A program made the position numbers and the translations under genes. Positions 1 through 11,029 of a DNA stretch of 64,000 bases are shown one piece after another. The DNA is from Breviolum minutum Mf 1.05b.01 (lineage: Eukaryota > Sar > Dinophyceae > Suessiales > Symbiodiniaceae). The stretch spans positions 228,021-292,020 of the forward strand of contig DF239081.1 of assembly GCA_000507305.1 (NCBI GenBank), in the 5' to 3' direction. The first letter of the stretch is position 1. Each line of letters begins with the position of its first letter. The notes beneath the pieces were generated by a model, which made no database searches, was not told where the DNA came from, and saw nothing but the letters and a program-made list of their open reading frames with translations.

Positions 1-491
1 GAAGAAGAAATCTTCAGACCTGGAGATATGACTGTGTACAGGACAGACGTGACGTGGGACCCATAGATCCTGTAGCGGCTGATAGAGGAAATCCCTTTAT
101 TTTGTGAAACATTATAATTTAGCCAGGATTATCACTTGAGGATTTGATAGGTAAACCACCAGAATTTACCATCCATTAAGTAAGAAATATGCAAATAGAT
201 GCAAATAGTAGGATAAACTACAAAATAGGCCCAAACGCCAGTTAGAAGTAGGGTGAATTAACTCCACTTATATAAGGGTGAAATAACCCCACTGAAACTC
301 AATTTATTTTCGGCCAGTTATAGGGGTTGTAAGAGTTATAACTCCATCTATAATGATCGTAGGGGTCCACCTTGTACAACGTACGTATGTGAACGTTCTG
401 CTAGCAAAAGCAAAATCATGAAAAACTTGAAAGCAGCAAAAATAAAATAATATATCTCTTAACAACGTGGGACTCGAACCGCATCGCGAAC

Positions 492-668
492 TCGTGTGTT
501 CCCATCGCATCCGTGCAATTTGATGGCCTTCACCAAAGCCAAAGAAAGCTCTTCGCGGTTTCCCGACAACCACTGTTGGTGGGTCTCTTCGTCTACTTGT
601 AGGGTGCCACCAGCTTTCCGCTCACAGAGCCTCTTAAGCCTCATGTAGATCGCATGGGGCGAGAGCTC
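492..668 (-). CDS. Exon candidate, dinoflagellate-type conserved hypothetical segment
   Basis: The minus strand enters from TAG|GAG at 668 and reads ELSPHAIYMRLKRLCERKAG, then a segment with HQQWLSGNREELSLALVKA. This layout (a basic-Cys MRLKRLCE core, a W, then an NRE-EL helix) resembles, from memory, repeated segments in dinoflagellate hypothetical proteins. Function unknown. The frame is phase 0 and joins the preceding exon at 1734. The 3' end is uncertain: CGA|GTTCGC at 492 is one donor, but the frame stays open to a stop near 459. It is the most downstream exon of the chain seen in the window. Confidence 0.65.
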
Positions 669-820
669 CTACCAGGCAAGGTCAAAATGCAGAGACCTTG
701 CCAAAGACAATGCTGCAATGGTTTCCTCCAGGTGTGGATGGAAATGGTTGTTTCCACAAGTTCCCAAAAAAAAACATCATTCCAAAAAAAGGACAAATAA
801 CCACCCAATCCCCCTTACCA

Positions 821-908
821 CAGGATCCCTGTATGGTATATTTACCTACGTGAATGGTTGATTTTAATGGTAAATGTAGGTAAATATACCATACATGGAT
901 GCTATGGG
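821..908. repeat. M4 palindromic element
   Basis: The arm ATGGTATATTTACCTAC and its inverted copy GTAGGTAAATATACCAT flank a short A+T-rich centre. The outer arms are GGATCC-like with CATGGAT. This is the clearest copy of the commonest family in the window; other copies or half-copies lie near 2515-2625, 12530-12600, 14980-15100, 16250-16350, 18370-18465, 23000-23080, 23290-23500, 25190-25275, 32600-32690, 34690-34760, 49690-49770 and 52330-52415. Confidence 0.75.
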
Positions 909-1504
909 CTTGTTTCTATGTTTTTGTTTGCTTCTTGGGACCGATGTAGGTAAACATTCCATACATGGAGCATTTGAATCATCCTTGGTATGGAGTACAA
1001 CTACCCACAAAACACACATGTCGCCCACACATGACACAGGGTTTAGGGTTTAGACTTTGAGAGGGAGTTCGGTCAAGGACCCAACTCCCAAAACGATCAA
1101 CTTCCCCAAGGCCCAAAATCCGCGGCAACACGCACGTTTTGGCCGTACAACTACAACTACTGTTAATTTCCTCCCATGTTGGGACATATTTGTTGGCTAG
1201 CCATATTTCATTTATTGGTACCCTAACAATTTTGACCCCTCCTATTGAAACACTAGACCTTCCTTGCATGACATACCGATAAAGTCCTCAAAACAGGTGG
1301 CAACTTGACACCTCATGACATCCCACGGCTTCTTGGGGTACCTCAAAAATCCTCTTGGAGGGTGTTTTCTTCAAAAGTACCATCCTCAGCAATAAAGGTT
1401 TCATAGCCGGTGTTGTTAAGGAAAACCAACCGGTTGATAAGCCCTTACATAATAATGCCGGCTATATTTCTGGGAGAAAAACACAGTAGGTTGACTAGCA
1501 ACTA

Positions 1505-1655
1505 TATGAGCCACGAAAAAAAACTCTTACTTTCCATTGAATCCTGGTTGTGCAAAAGGGATCCAATGGTTTATGAAATAATCCCCATTTAACTGTGTGT
1601 AAGTTGTCATCCCCTATGTACCCTAAACAACTAGGGGCCCTTTTTTTCATTGCTC
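1505..1655. repeat. M10 interspersed element
   Basis: It begins with GAGCCACGAAAAAA and ends with a T-run followed by CATTGCTC, with ATGGTTTATGAAATAATC in the middle. Related copies lie at about 31025-31165, 34086-34252 and 57091-57288, and partial ones near 28240-28470 and 36240-36355. Confidence 0.65.
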
Positions 1656-1733
1656 GTTTGTGCCTGGAGGGCTTCAACAGGCAGGGCACCTGTAACAAAG
1701 GCGTGTAGCGAAGAGTGGATGTCGTTCAATCAC

Positions 1734-1804
1734 TTCGCGAGGAACACCTTGGAGAATGGGCAATCCAAGTCGGTCCAAAAATGGGCAGCAACATATCCCA
1801 GCAC
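1734..1804 (-). CDS. Exon candidate, unknown protein
   Basis: The acceptor is GGAAG|GT (phase 2) and the donor GAA|GTGATT (phase 0). The peptide is AGICCCPFLDRLGLPILQGV followed by PRE, a short Cys-rich then hydrophobic segment. Both phases fit the neighbours at 4637 and 668. A second open frame (VLGYVAAHFWTDLDCPFSK) spans the same bases, so the frame rests mainly on phase compatibility. Function unknown. Confidence 0.45.
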
Positions 1805-3455
1805 CTTCCAGTGTACCCAAGAACACACCGGAAGTTGGATGGTAAATTGACACCCAAACTAACGGAACCATTTGGCACGCAAAGTGGAAGGTCCAGGTAT
1901 TTTTCTGAAATTCATTTGGGTCAGATTTTGTTGAACCAATGGACTGTAGTCGTCATTCATGTAAACCCCTTCCAATAAATTTTGATAAGCAGGTGATTTA
2001 ACGTAGCCTGTTTATCCCCTATTTGGAGGTCACGATTCGCCTTTGAAAGGGATACGTTTTCACCATCCCGAAAAGGTCACAAAGATTTGTTAGGAAATTG
2101 TTTCATTTTAGTGGAACATCCAAGAAGAACTTCCGAAAATTTGGACTGTTTTGATAGAAGTGAACATGCAGATAAACACAAGTTCCAGCAGGACAAACAA
2201 CCAAAAACACAGTAGAATATATACAGTATTAATAATGTATTAATACATACCATGGGAACCCACAACCTTCATTTTTAGGGGTTTAAAACCTTCATGTTTC
2301 ATGGTTTTGGGGTCCAACGGTACGAATTAAAAACCGGTCACATGGATTCTTTATGGGTCTCAACTGGTTGGTTCATTTGTCATTTGTTTCTCAATGGAAA
2401 ATTCTCAATTCATCTAGGTGTGATCTCAGCAACAAGGATCTTCAGAAGACCCAACCACATGAGGAGCATCTCACTGGACACATGGAGATGGCATTCCTAA
2501 GATTTTTCCCATACCCATACCATTTCCATGGGACTGGTATATTTACGTAACATTGGGTTGTTTTCAATGGTAAACTATGGTAAATGTAAGCAAGTATATT
2601 CCATACATGGATACTATGGGATAGTATAACCATACCCTAATCTTGCAAAATCCTCTAAATTCATGGAACCCATAAGCACTACTCACAAGGTATCTGGAAG
2701 ACTAGGGATAGTAGGCAGTGTTGGGACCCTGGTGACCCCAGCATCACTACCAACAAAAACTCGAAGAAAAACCTATCAATTCAAGTCTGCAGTGATGTTG
2801 GTGACAAAACTACCCATAATTTCGAAAAGAGACATCTTTCACTCATTCATCGGGCAAAAGACCCAATTTAAAACAGATACACTCATGAACTTTGAACATA
2901 TCCCAAGTTCTGATCTTGTAACAAAAACATAGTAGCTTCGAAAAAAAAAAAAACATATCATGAATCATGTATTTTGCATTACCAATAACCCACCCCCAAT
3001 CATTTCAATTTTCCAGCAGTCTTTTTTTAAGCATCAAAAAAACCTCCCGCAACATCCACCGACGGTTTTGTTGGTTGGTTGGTGAGACCCCCGACAAACT
3101 CCACCACGTGTGAAGGGAGCTTCACTCTGAGAAGCTGGCATCCTGTTGAAACGGACCAACGGACCAATGGACTGGTCGGTGGGAGGATTGAATTTTCCAA
3201 GGAAAAATCAATCTGGCCAAATGGAATTTACCTGGAAAATAAGGGATGTTTTACTTCTCCCCTTCCTGAACCATTTGATGGGTTGAATCTTCCAAAATGT
3301 CTGCGGAAATTGTAAGATTTCACCTTCACCTGGATTTACCGGAAATAGCCGGGGTCCCATTTCCCTTCCAAAAAGCTACCTTTCGGGGTGAAAACTCGTG
3401 TGAGGTCGCTATAAATTGACCAGATGAATGGTTGTTTTCTGGCTCCCATTTTAAA

Positions 3456-3570
3456 GGTGGTAGGTAGCATATAGGCATTGTTCACCCCCCAGAAGGCAAG
3501 GATTACTTTTGTTGTATATAAGTGGTACTGCCAATTGGGGGGATTATATATCACCGATCCCACCTATTAA
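3456..3570. repeat. M3 element, diverged copy
   Basis: AGGTGGTAGGTAGCATATA on the left faces ATATATCACCGATCCCACCT on the right, with the family's AAGTGGTA and GCCAATTGGGG core between. A further partial copy follows at about 3596-3690. Confidence 0.6.
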
Positions 3571-4402
3571 GATTTTTTCAGGTTCGAAGGTAAAGGGTGG
3601 TATATAGGTAGCATAGACTCACCCAATTGGCAGGTTGTTTACCGCTAAAAAACCAGGAAAATACAAATATAATATATTGCCTTCTAGGGGTTTTATATAA
3701 TCCTTACCACATATTACCAGAACCCCGTTGACCACACCCTGATATCGCACACCCAACAAGGCAAGCCCCCCCCATGGCCAACTATGAAAGGAATGCCCTG
3801 ATACCATGTTGGTAGAGGTTGCCCAAGGTGTGTTCCAGTTCTGTGTGTTGAAACAATCTTAGAGTTATTTTTTTTGTTTTTTCTCCGGGGGAGTTTGGCT
3901 ATCCTTATAGGGTTCCCAACGTATATAGATTATAGATGCCTATTGATTTGACATAGAAAATCAAGGGATGCGTATATATCACCATACTGCATTTACTTCA
4001 TAACAATCAATTATTCATGTAGGTAAATGGTAAATGCACAAACATCCCATTAGAGCCTATAGGTGTGTGGTATGGATTCACATTGTCGTTGGTGGTTTTC
4101 GGAGCTCCATGAGTCCGGGTGCTGGAAAGTCAACTGAACGGGAAACTGGTGAACCTAGAAGTCCAAAGACTACTAAAAGAATAGGTTTTCACCAAGTTGA
4201 CTATTTTTTTTTTGTAGGGAAGTTTAATCATCCCAAATTGGGGACTATGATTTTAATAGCCTTGGACTTCTAGGGGTGATGTTCTTTTTCTTGAAGTGAA
4301 ACATATTCTCCCAAATGGCGGTGACTTATGGTGATGCATCCCATGGGATCCGAATCCTGTTTTAAGAATCCAAGTAATCACAACAGATGGGCCTTTCTAG
4401 CT

Positions 4403-4492
4403 GGTGGTTTCAAACCATCTGAAATTTATGCAAATTGGATCATCTCCCCAGGGATCGGGGGTGAAAATGAAAAAATACTTGAAACCACCACC
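4403..4492. repeat. M2 palindromic element
   Basis: GGTGGTTTCAAACCATCTGA on the left and TTGAAACCACCACC on the right form the terminal inverted repeat. The internal ATCTCCCCAGGGATCGGGG block is shared with the copy at 12081-12177. Confidence 0.75.
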
Positions 4493-4636
4493 TATAGAAA
4501 TTACTCCCCCGAAAACTAAGATGGCTGGGGTTTCAAAAAGTTGGGATTTTTAAATTGCCTACATGGCCTTCACATCTTTCCTCCACTGTTGTAGTTTTTG
4601 CAATGATGAAACGTGAATGTGGCTCTTCACCCCAAC

Positions 4637-4766
4637 CTTGATAGAACTCTTTCAGCCACATGTATGTCTTCCACAGCCACCTCTCTTGATTATCCAACCG
4701 CGTCTCAAGGTCTTGCAAACGGGACTCGAGATTGTATAACCAATCCCAAACATCGTGATGCCATTC
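4637..4766 (-). CDS. Exon candidate, tryptophan-rich coiled coil
   Basis: The acceptor is TTACTTGAG|GAA and the donor CAAG|GTTGGG (phase 0 to 1). It begins EWHHDVWDWLYNLESRLQDL and continues ETRLDNQERWLWKTYMWLKE. Heptad-spaced Leu with Glu/Arg pairs (LESRLQDLETRLDNQERW) suggest a coiled coil with an unusual run of Trp. The frame is open a little upstream, and another frame there (4790-4870) reads a charged peptide with DEKLDHLRERDL, so the 5' boundary could be wrong. Function unknown. Confidence 0.65.
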
Positions 4767-5261
4767 CTCAAGTAAATCACACCACTTCACATACACCAAG
4801 CCACTAAGTCTCGCTCTCTCAAGTGGTCCAACTTCTCATCAATGGACATCTCAATCCAATGTCTGTCCATTGGTAAATGTGGGGGCGTGAAAATGGGAAA
4901 ATGTTTTCTTTTCCTCGCAGGCGGTAGAAGCGTGTGCATACTAGTGTGCCCTTTTTGTGTAACAGGCGCAACACGTTTTGAAAATGCGCCAAATATGGAG
5001 TAGGATGGGGCTGGTCTCAATCCCATACCCAGAATTTCGGATTGGATTTGAGGAAATCTCGGATTCTTAAGACTAATCACCACTAATCCCTGGCAATTTA
5101 CCCACATTTACCATACAGTCATCCACTAAAGGTAGCCAAATAGATGCACGTATTACCACAACTATGCATATACATACACGGTTCCCATTGATTCTTTGGG
5201 GCAATGGCAAACAAATCCTAAGACTTTCCTCACGTACCACCAACCCCCAATGACTTCTCAC

Positions 5262-5341
5262 CTCATACTTCCAGCCGTCGTACTTTGACCTGGCCAAATG
5301 GTTTGAAAACCGCTCCAAATCTTTCACAGACTTTCGACAGG
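5262..5341 (-). CDS. Exon candidate, basic helix
   Basis: A ten-T tract leads into CAG|CC and the exon ends GAG|GTGAGA, the best textbook splice pair in the left part of the window (phase 2 to 0). The peptide is CRKSVKDLERFSNHLARSKY plus DGWKYE. It joins 6745 upstream and 4766 downstream in phase. It is unusual here in lacking G as the first exon base. No domain recognised. Confidence 0.65.
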
Positions 5342-5371
5342 CTGAAAAAAAAAACTCACTTTATTCTAGTT

Positions 5372-5460
5372 GGTGGTTTCAACCTTTTTGAAAAATATTA
5401 GTCAAAATGGGAATCTTCCCCAAATAGGGGTGAACATAAAAAATATTTGAAACCACCACC
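5372..5460. repeat. M2 palindromic element
   Basis: GGTGGTTTCAACC opens the copy and TTTGAAACCACCACC closes it. The centre holds the diagnostic GTCAAAATGGGAATCTTCCC and CCAAATAGGGG blocks. Confidence 0.85.
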
Positions 5461-5994
5461 CAGTATTGTTTTTAGGTGGTACGTTTGGGGGAGTTTTAGT
5501 CATATACCGAAACCTCAGTTGACCGGTGTTTGAATGTGAAAGGCATTTTTTTGTTAACCCCGATATCGCACACCTGAAGACATCTCCTTTTATGGCCATC
5601 ACGACTTATGGCCTGTTTGGTTAAAGGTTTTCTTGGGGAGTGTGTCAGCGAGGTGTGTTGAGAATCTCTGACCACCAAGGTTTATGCAATCCAAATGTCA
5701 ACTATACTGTGTATTTGCCTTAGTTGATGACACAATCCAGGCAAACTGGGTCAATAGTACAACATGGTTATAATTCATCGTAAATAAATATATATATATA
5801 GAACCACAGCTAACCGCTAACCGTAACCCCCCCCCAAAAAAAAAAAAACAAATGGGTGTCCCATCACTCGTCTTCCTCTTCCAGAATCTGGCCTGAGGAT
5901 GAAGCCGCCTGACCAATGGTTTTTGTGGTGCAAGGCTTGGTGGCAACAGAATCCCCAGGCATCAATCGTCATATTGTCAGCTAGTTGGCTAGTT

Positions 5995-6082
5995 GGTGGT
6001 TTCAACCCATTTGAAACATATTTTTCAAGTTGGAAGATCTCCCCAAGTAGGGGGTACACAAAGAAAAATAAGACCACCACCC
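5995..6082. repeat. M2 palindromic element
   Basis: GGTGGTTTCAACCCATTTGA at the left faces AGACCACCACCC at the right. The left flank CTAGTTGGCTAGTT is itself duplicated. Confidence 0.8.
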
Positions 6083-6240
6083 AGTCAGAGAGTGATGAAG
6101 AGATGTTCAATCACCGAAACGAAACGCATAGCCTTTTGGTTCCCCCATTCTCAGTTTCAGTGAGCCAGGATCCCTAGAGATCAATTCATGAAGGGGTCGT
6201 CAAAAAGGGGCTGCTACTGTTATATGTGTTCCGTATCAAT

Positions 6241-6380
6241 TCATGGTGAATTGGTGGTTTGGGGTATTTGGTCTTCTGGATTCCGATTGGATCCCCGAAA
6301 ATGAAAGGGATTGGGATTCTTAAGGGTACCCTTTGAATCCCAAACCACTGGGCTCCAAACCGCCAATTCGCCATTAGCTG
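6241..6380. repeat. M8 palindromic element
   Basis: GGTGAATTGGTGGTTTGGGG faces CCAAACCGCCAATTCGCCAT across about 140 bp, with GATTCCGATTGGATCCCCGA in the middle. Sister copies lie at 20101-20234 and 48988-49106. Confidence 0.8.
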
Positions 6381-6744
6381 ACCGTATAAACATCAAAAAA
6401 CAAGTATCATATAAACATCAACAACAAAACAAGTAGATCATCATTATTCTAAGCACACAAACTTGTGATCTTTAAAACCACCCAAAACGAGTCATGGGAA
6501 ATGCAATTTTTCCCCAAAAAAATGCAAGTCATGAGTCATGGGGTTATTCTATGAAGACCTGGAGTCTTAACTTGGCGCAAGCACAGGTGATGCTAGCAGG
6601 TTGGACCCCCCTTCCGGCAAGCTTCCCATACGACTGGTATGGGAATGCGGATCCAAATATTGGGAGCTTTGTGGAATCTTGAGAATCATCTAAGGGAATT
6701 TATATAACAAAGTTGTGCCAAGTCCGGAGGGAAATGCTGTGTAC

Positions 6745-6769
6745 TCTTCCTCCTCTCGGACACCCCAGC
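6745..6769 (-). CDS. Very small exon candidate
   Basis: GGAAG|GCT to AGA|GTACAC gives 25 bp (phase 0 to 1) encoding AGVSERRK. It was accepted because it bridges the phases of 7005 and 5341 and has an AG|G acceptor. The frame stays open well past the chosen donor (to QHFPPDLAQL), so the exon could be longer. Confidence 0.35.
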
Positions 6770-6874
6770 CTTCCAAATACCTTTCGATAGTATCTGTGTT
6801 TGGACACTTTCAAACATCTCCGGAGAAGGTTTATGTTCAACAATCACGCTATTCTTTCAGAGTCTGCTACATAT

Positions 6875-6975
6875 GGGTGTTTCCAAAAATAGGGCTACCC
6901 CCAAATCATCCACTTTAATAGGGTTTTCCATTACAAACCATCCATTTTGGGGTACCCCTATTTTCGGAAACATCC
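6875..6975. repeat. M1 palindromic element
   Basis: GGGTGTTTCCAAAAATAGGG and its inverted copy ending GGAAACATCC bound 101 bp. ATAT lies directly on both outer sides and is the likely target duplication. Confidence 0.85.
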
Positions 6976-7004
6976 ATATATGCCAAGCTGTTTTTGCACC
7001 CGAC

Positions 7005-7043
7005 CATGGCATGCCTTCTCCTTGCTCTCCAGACCGCTTGAAC
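7005..7043 (-). CDS. Small exon candidate, basic
   Basis: CAGTCGAG|GTT to ATG|GTCGGG, phase 0 to 0, encodes VQAVWRARRRHAM. The donor matches the GTNNGG pattern seen elsewhere in this chain. A second open frame (FKRSGEQGEGMPWSG) overlaps it. Function unknown. Confidence 0.45.
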
Positions 7044-7855
7044 CTCGACTGTTGAACAGGAATATGTTGTGATAACATGTTTTTTTGAGGCCACAAAATA
7101 TGGGTGGTGTATTTAAAGGATTAAAGTAGAAAAACAATCACTAAACATACAATACATATCCTGTAATGTAAATATGTATACAGCATACACATTTATATTC
7201 ACATGATCTAAAAATCTATGGACAAAACAACAAACGCTAGGGCACCCTTGACTTGATGGCTAACTTCAATAGTGGGTTACATTGTCCATATACCTAACTT
7301 CAAATTGCAGGGGTCAAAGGTCCTACTGGATGATTCCTGATATTTGTAAACAATACCTGATGTACCACACCGCCTTCATGAGGTTAATTGAAGCCTGAAA
7401 AACCATCCCTAACACTAACATGGCACCTCTAAAAAGATGACATCCTAAAAGGAAACTTCATCTTCCAACCTTCAATTTCGAGGTGAGAGTTGTGTGTTTC
7501 AGGGAGGGCAACTGCCCAATGATGTTGGTGATTTAAAAACCTGCAACTCCATTTTCCCCACAGATGGAAACCCTGATATCGTAGCCTTAAGGAAAATGAA
7601 GGCAGGGATGAAATTGCACCCTAGATCAGTGGATTCAATCCAACTATATATCCAATTTCTTTCCACTTTTCGACCATAGTCTCTATATAGTCTCTTAAGG
7701 GACAAACAGCAACAATAATTCCAACACCTTGCGTTTGGAGACATTTGGATACCAAAAACCATACCAAAAAGACCGTTCACCTCAGCAGGTATTACACTGT
7801 AAGTAAGACTAGGGAATTAAATTGAAAATCAACACTTTCTTGGCCAGAACTTACG

Positions 7856-8137
7856 TGGAGGAGGATCATCCCACTTAGTAAGTATACTTAGTAACCCCCA
7901 TGTTTAAGCCATGAATGGCCATTTGGAAGGGGTGCCACAACCCCAGTTAGGGGACGAAAACTAACCATGGTTATTAACCATCTGATACTAATAAATCTAA
8001 TAATAGGATTCTGAAGGGATCTTGGTGATTCCCCTACTCTTCCCTAAGGTTCCCCAATCTTCCCAATCGGAATCCTCAGGGTTCCCCAGTTACCCGGCCC
8101 AAACTACTGGATCTGTAACTGGGATGATCCTCCAAGA
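7856..8137. repeat. M7 element, long form
   Basis: GGAGGATCATCCCACTTAGT on the left and GGGATGATCCTCCAAG on the right are inverted ends. The interior carries the family blocks GGCCATTTGGAAGGGGTGCC and CCATGGTTATTAACCA. It lies just downstream (minus strand) of the exon at 8176. Confidence 0.75.
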
Positions 8138-8175
8138 ACTGAGCTCTCTTTCTGGGTTCCCCCCAACCGCTGGAC

Positions 8176-8270
8176 GTGGTTGGCGTGGTCGGCGGCGATG
8201 GGGACGGCGGCTCCGGGAAGCGACGCCGGGGAAGTAGAAGGCGCCGGCCACCGGGTAAGGGCCGCGTCTC
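8176..8270 (-). CDS. G+C-rich exon candidate, Ala/Pro/Ser-rich
   Basis: CTTCAG|GAG acceptor (phase 2) and CAC|GTCCAG donor (phase 0). The chosen frame reads DAALTRWPAPSTSPASLPGA then AVPIAADHANH. This is the most G+C-rich block of the left half, and all three minus frames are open. The plus strand is also open, with a good-looking GTAAGG donor at 8254. Strand and frame rest on the AG|G acceptor and on phase fit with 10983 and 7043. Confidence 0.45.
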
Positions 8271-8901
8271 CTGAAGGGGTGGTATCAGTGGGTCTCAAGA
8301 ATTTAGGGACCAATCATCTCACCCTACTGGTATCTTGAAAGCCCAATTTAGGGTGCCATTTGGGTGTGGGTGAAAAGAAACTCCCAAAATTCACTGAACA
8401 AAATTCGACCTCAGTGGTTGATTTTTTGCTAGGACGCCTATGTGTTTTGTTAATAGTCAACTAGTTAAGCCATAGCCAATGGGTTGTTGAGCCATAGTCA
8501 TAGCCTAGAACATGGCGATTGCAAACCAAAACAATTTTACAATCTTGCTTGCAATTGAAGACTTATATTATGGATTTTGCATGATTTTGCAACTTAACCT
8601 TAGGATGAAAGAAAGGTTAAGTATGCTGAAGTCATTGAGATAACCTGGATTTGCTGAACATTTTAGATACCCTCATTTCCTTTAGCTCCTTTCCTTTCCC
8701 ACCAGCAATAAATGTCCAACAAACATCACCTCAGATGGGATTTTTCTTCGCGACTTCGAATTTCAGTCTCCTGATCTGCTGGAGGCCACTCTCCACCTAT
8801 CCAGTCTTCGGGACCGTGGTGCTGAAGAACGGACCGATGGCATTCGGGTGAAACTTAGGAAACTTCCAAATGTTTCCGTACATGAGTCAATGGAGTTTCC
8901 T

Positions 8902-9033
8902 GGTTCCCTTAATAGGTGGTATGTAGCATATAATCACCCAATTGGCAATATATATATATATATAAGTGGTATATAAGTGGTATATACTGCCAATTGGGTG
9001 ATTATATATCACCTACCACCTATTAAGGGAACC
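8902..9033. repeat. M3 palindromic element
   Basis: GGTTCCCTTAATAGGTGGTA and its inverted copy ending CCACCTATTAAGGGAACC bound 132 bp. The centre is a TA run with two AAGTGGTATA motifs. The left flank GTCAATGGAGTTTCCT is matched, inverted, on the right of the 13970-14093 copy, so the full terminal repeat is about 36 bp. Confidence 0.9.
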
Positions 9034-9351
9034 AGAAACAGAAATTGAATGAGGAGTAAGTAAGTAAGGGTTAGTAACCATGGTTAATAAGGGTTGTGGG
9101 ACCCTTTCCAAATGGCCGAACTCCATGGCCTTCTTAATGGGGGTTACCAACCACTTATCAGCTGGGATGATCCTACAAGTAGTTCACCAAAAGCGGTCCC
9201 TGTTTACTCCGTGGATTTTTGACCCTATTTGCTAGCCATTGATCCAGACATTTCCATCGTCGCTACACAGCAATCTGTGCTACACCATTACAACTGAAAT
9301 AGCGTGAAGTTGCAACTTCAACTTCAAACATATCTTCCCTGTAATTATCTA

Positions 9352-9476
9352 AGGTTGTTGCAACACACCCTTGGAGCACACCCCAGGCAATCCCCCAAGC
9401 CAATTATGAAAGAAATCCCTCTTTAGCCTTTTGGTAGAGGTTTAGGGGTGTGTTCCAAAGGTGTGTTGAAACAACG
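9352..9476. repeat. M16 palindromic element
   Basis: GGTTGTTGCAACACACCC faces GGTGTGTTGAAACAAC across about 125 bp. A second copy is at 14129-14242; halves occur near 3800-3855 and 5520-5665. Confidence 0.75.
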
Positions 9477-9512
9477 TTTGAAATTAGTGATAGACGTGAT
9501 AGTCCCTTTACA

Positions 9513-9650
9513 AAAGACTGGGCGCTATCTCTTTTGAACTGGGTCCTTGGTGTTTTGCATCACAATCCAAGATTCCAATCAAGTCTCTACTTCTTTCACA
9601 CCAGTCACAGTTCTTGTCCCAAAGGTGGAGGAGGCGTTTGAGAAAACACA
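9513..9650 (-). pseudogene. Weak coding-like stretch
   Basis: The minus strand reads LKRLLHLWDKNCDWCERSRD, then LIGILDCDAKHQGPSSKEIA, before a stop. It has no convincing splice sites, no phase link to the exon chain and little G+C enrichment. It may be a decayed coding relic or chance. Confidence 0.25.
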
Positions 9651-10214
9651 TTTGGCCCCCGGGAAGACATTTGTAGTATGCAGTATGCATGTATAGTTGG
9701 GATAAATACATGTTCGAAGACAATGTGTTTAACAACCTCTTTTTGAGCAGCAGTGAAAAACACGCAAGGTACATTTTCATATATACTAGTTGTAGTTAAT
9801 AAGCTGATCCTTACACATCATTTAATGGCTTCTGAGAATCTTTGTGTCTCTGAGTAGGATTCGGATCCTATAGTCCAAACACGCAGGGATTTGTTCTTTG
9901 CTCAATTGCTCATTTCCCAGAACATCAACTACCCTCTGGAGCATAGCAATGGGAAATCCCCCATTTGAAGATGTTTCCCCTATTAAAAATGGTGGTTTTC
10001 CATTGCTATGTTACTTTACCAGAGGGTAACACACCCAAAAAGACAAACAAAAATAATTCCAACTATAGATTCCCTTTGGTGCGTTTGATGTTATTCGCAG
10101 GGAGGGTTGATAGAAGCTTGGATCGCGTCAACCAAACTTATTCCAAACAAAATAATGGTGTTTTCTCATGGCAATCAATCTTATGGTTAAAAGGAACACA
10201 AATCAAAACTGGTT

Positions 10215-10306
10215 GGTGGTTTCAACCCATCTGAACAATATTAGTCAAAATGGGATCCTGCCCCAAATAGGGATGAACATAAAGAAAAAATGTGAAACCA
10301 CCACCC
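10215..10306. repeat. M2 palindromic element
   Basis: GGTGGTTTCAACCCATCTGA opens and GTGAAACCACCACCC closes this copy, with CCAAATAGGGATGAACATAA inside. Confidence 0.85.
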
Positions 10307-10982
10307 AGCATGTATATCTTGGTATGCTTTCCCTATCCGTCGAAACAGTGGAAAGTTGAAAGTGAAGAACAAAGATCCTTAAAAGGTGGGCCGGTGGTCA
10401 CCGGTTTTTAAGTCGAGTGTTTTTTTTCACCCCCTATAAGTAGTTCAAGGCCGTGTATTAGGGGTTTTACCTCCCCCCGGAAAACTAACGAACATCCCCT
10501 GAAAATCAATGGTTGGTTCAGATGTATTTCCTATTATTTCCTATTGAAATATAGATCCTTTTCAAGGGACATGTTCGTTTTCACGGGGTGTAATGTTATA
10601 ACCCTATCTTTATGACGATTGGTTCGGGGCCCGCCGGCTGTACTAGAACTTTCTGTAGTCATCTGGGTGGTGACGATTTTAATCGCATCCGGGGGTGGCA
10701 AAACAGTGAATTCTTCATCCCCACAAGAATCAAAGTTGAAAGAATCAGAACCAACTCACCAACACAAGTCCCAAGTAGATCAACTAAGCCATGTATATAT
10801 ACAGTAAATAAAAAACCATGTATATATATATATATCAGCCCTTACAAAAAAAATGAATGGATTAAAGTCCCAAACCTGTCGAAACCAACACTTAATTACC
10901 CAAACCTTCAATTTGTTGGTTTCTGTTCCTCCAATGGTCCCTCCTTTCGTTTCGTTTCGCCGGTATTTTGGGGGCTTGGCAC

Positions 10983-11029
10983 CTTCCTCTGAAGTGCTTT
11001 TATTCACATCTTCAGCTTCTTCGCTGTCC
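10983..11029 (-). CDS. Small acidic exon candidate
   Basis: CAGAG|GGAC to GAAG|GTGCC, phase 1 to 1, encodes DSEEAEDVNKSTSEE, a short acidic Ser/Thr stretch typical of a linker. It joins 12260 (TC plus G gives Ser) and 8270 in phase. Confidence 0.5.

Noticed and set aside
459..500. T-arm-like GGTTCGAGTCC on the minus strand (possible tRNA)
   Set aside because: The five-base stems beside the loop do not pair and no D-arm or acceptor stem lies upstream; the bases are explained as the end of exon 492-668.
10612..10992. 126-codon plus-strand open frame
   Set aside because: Includes an M5 half and TA-rich sequence; no splice pair. The likely exon here is the small acidic one on the minus strand.
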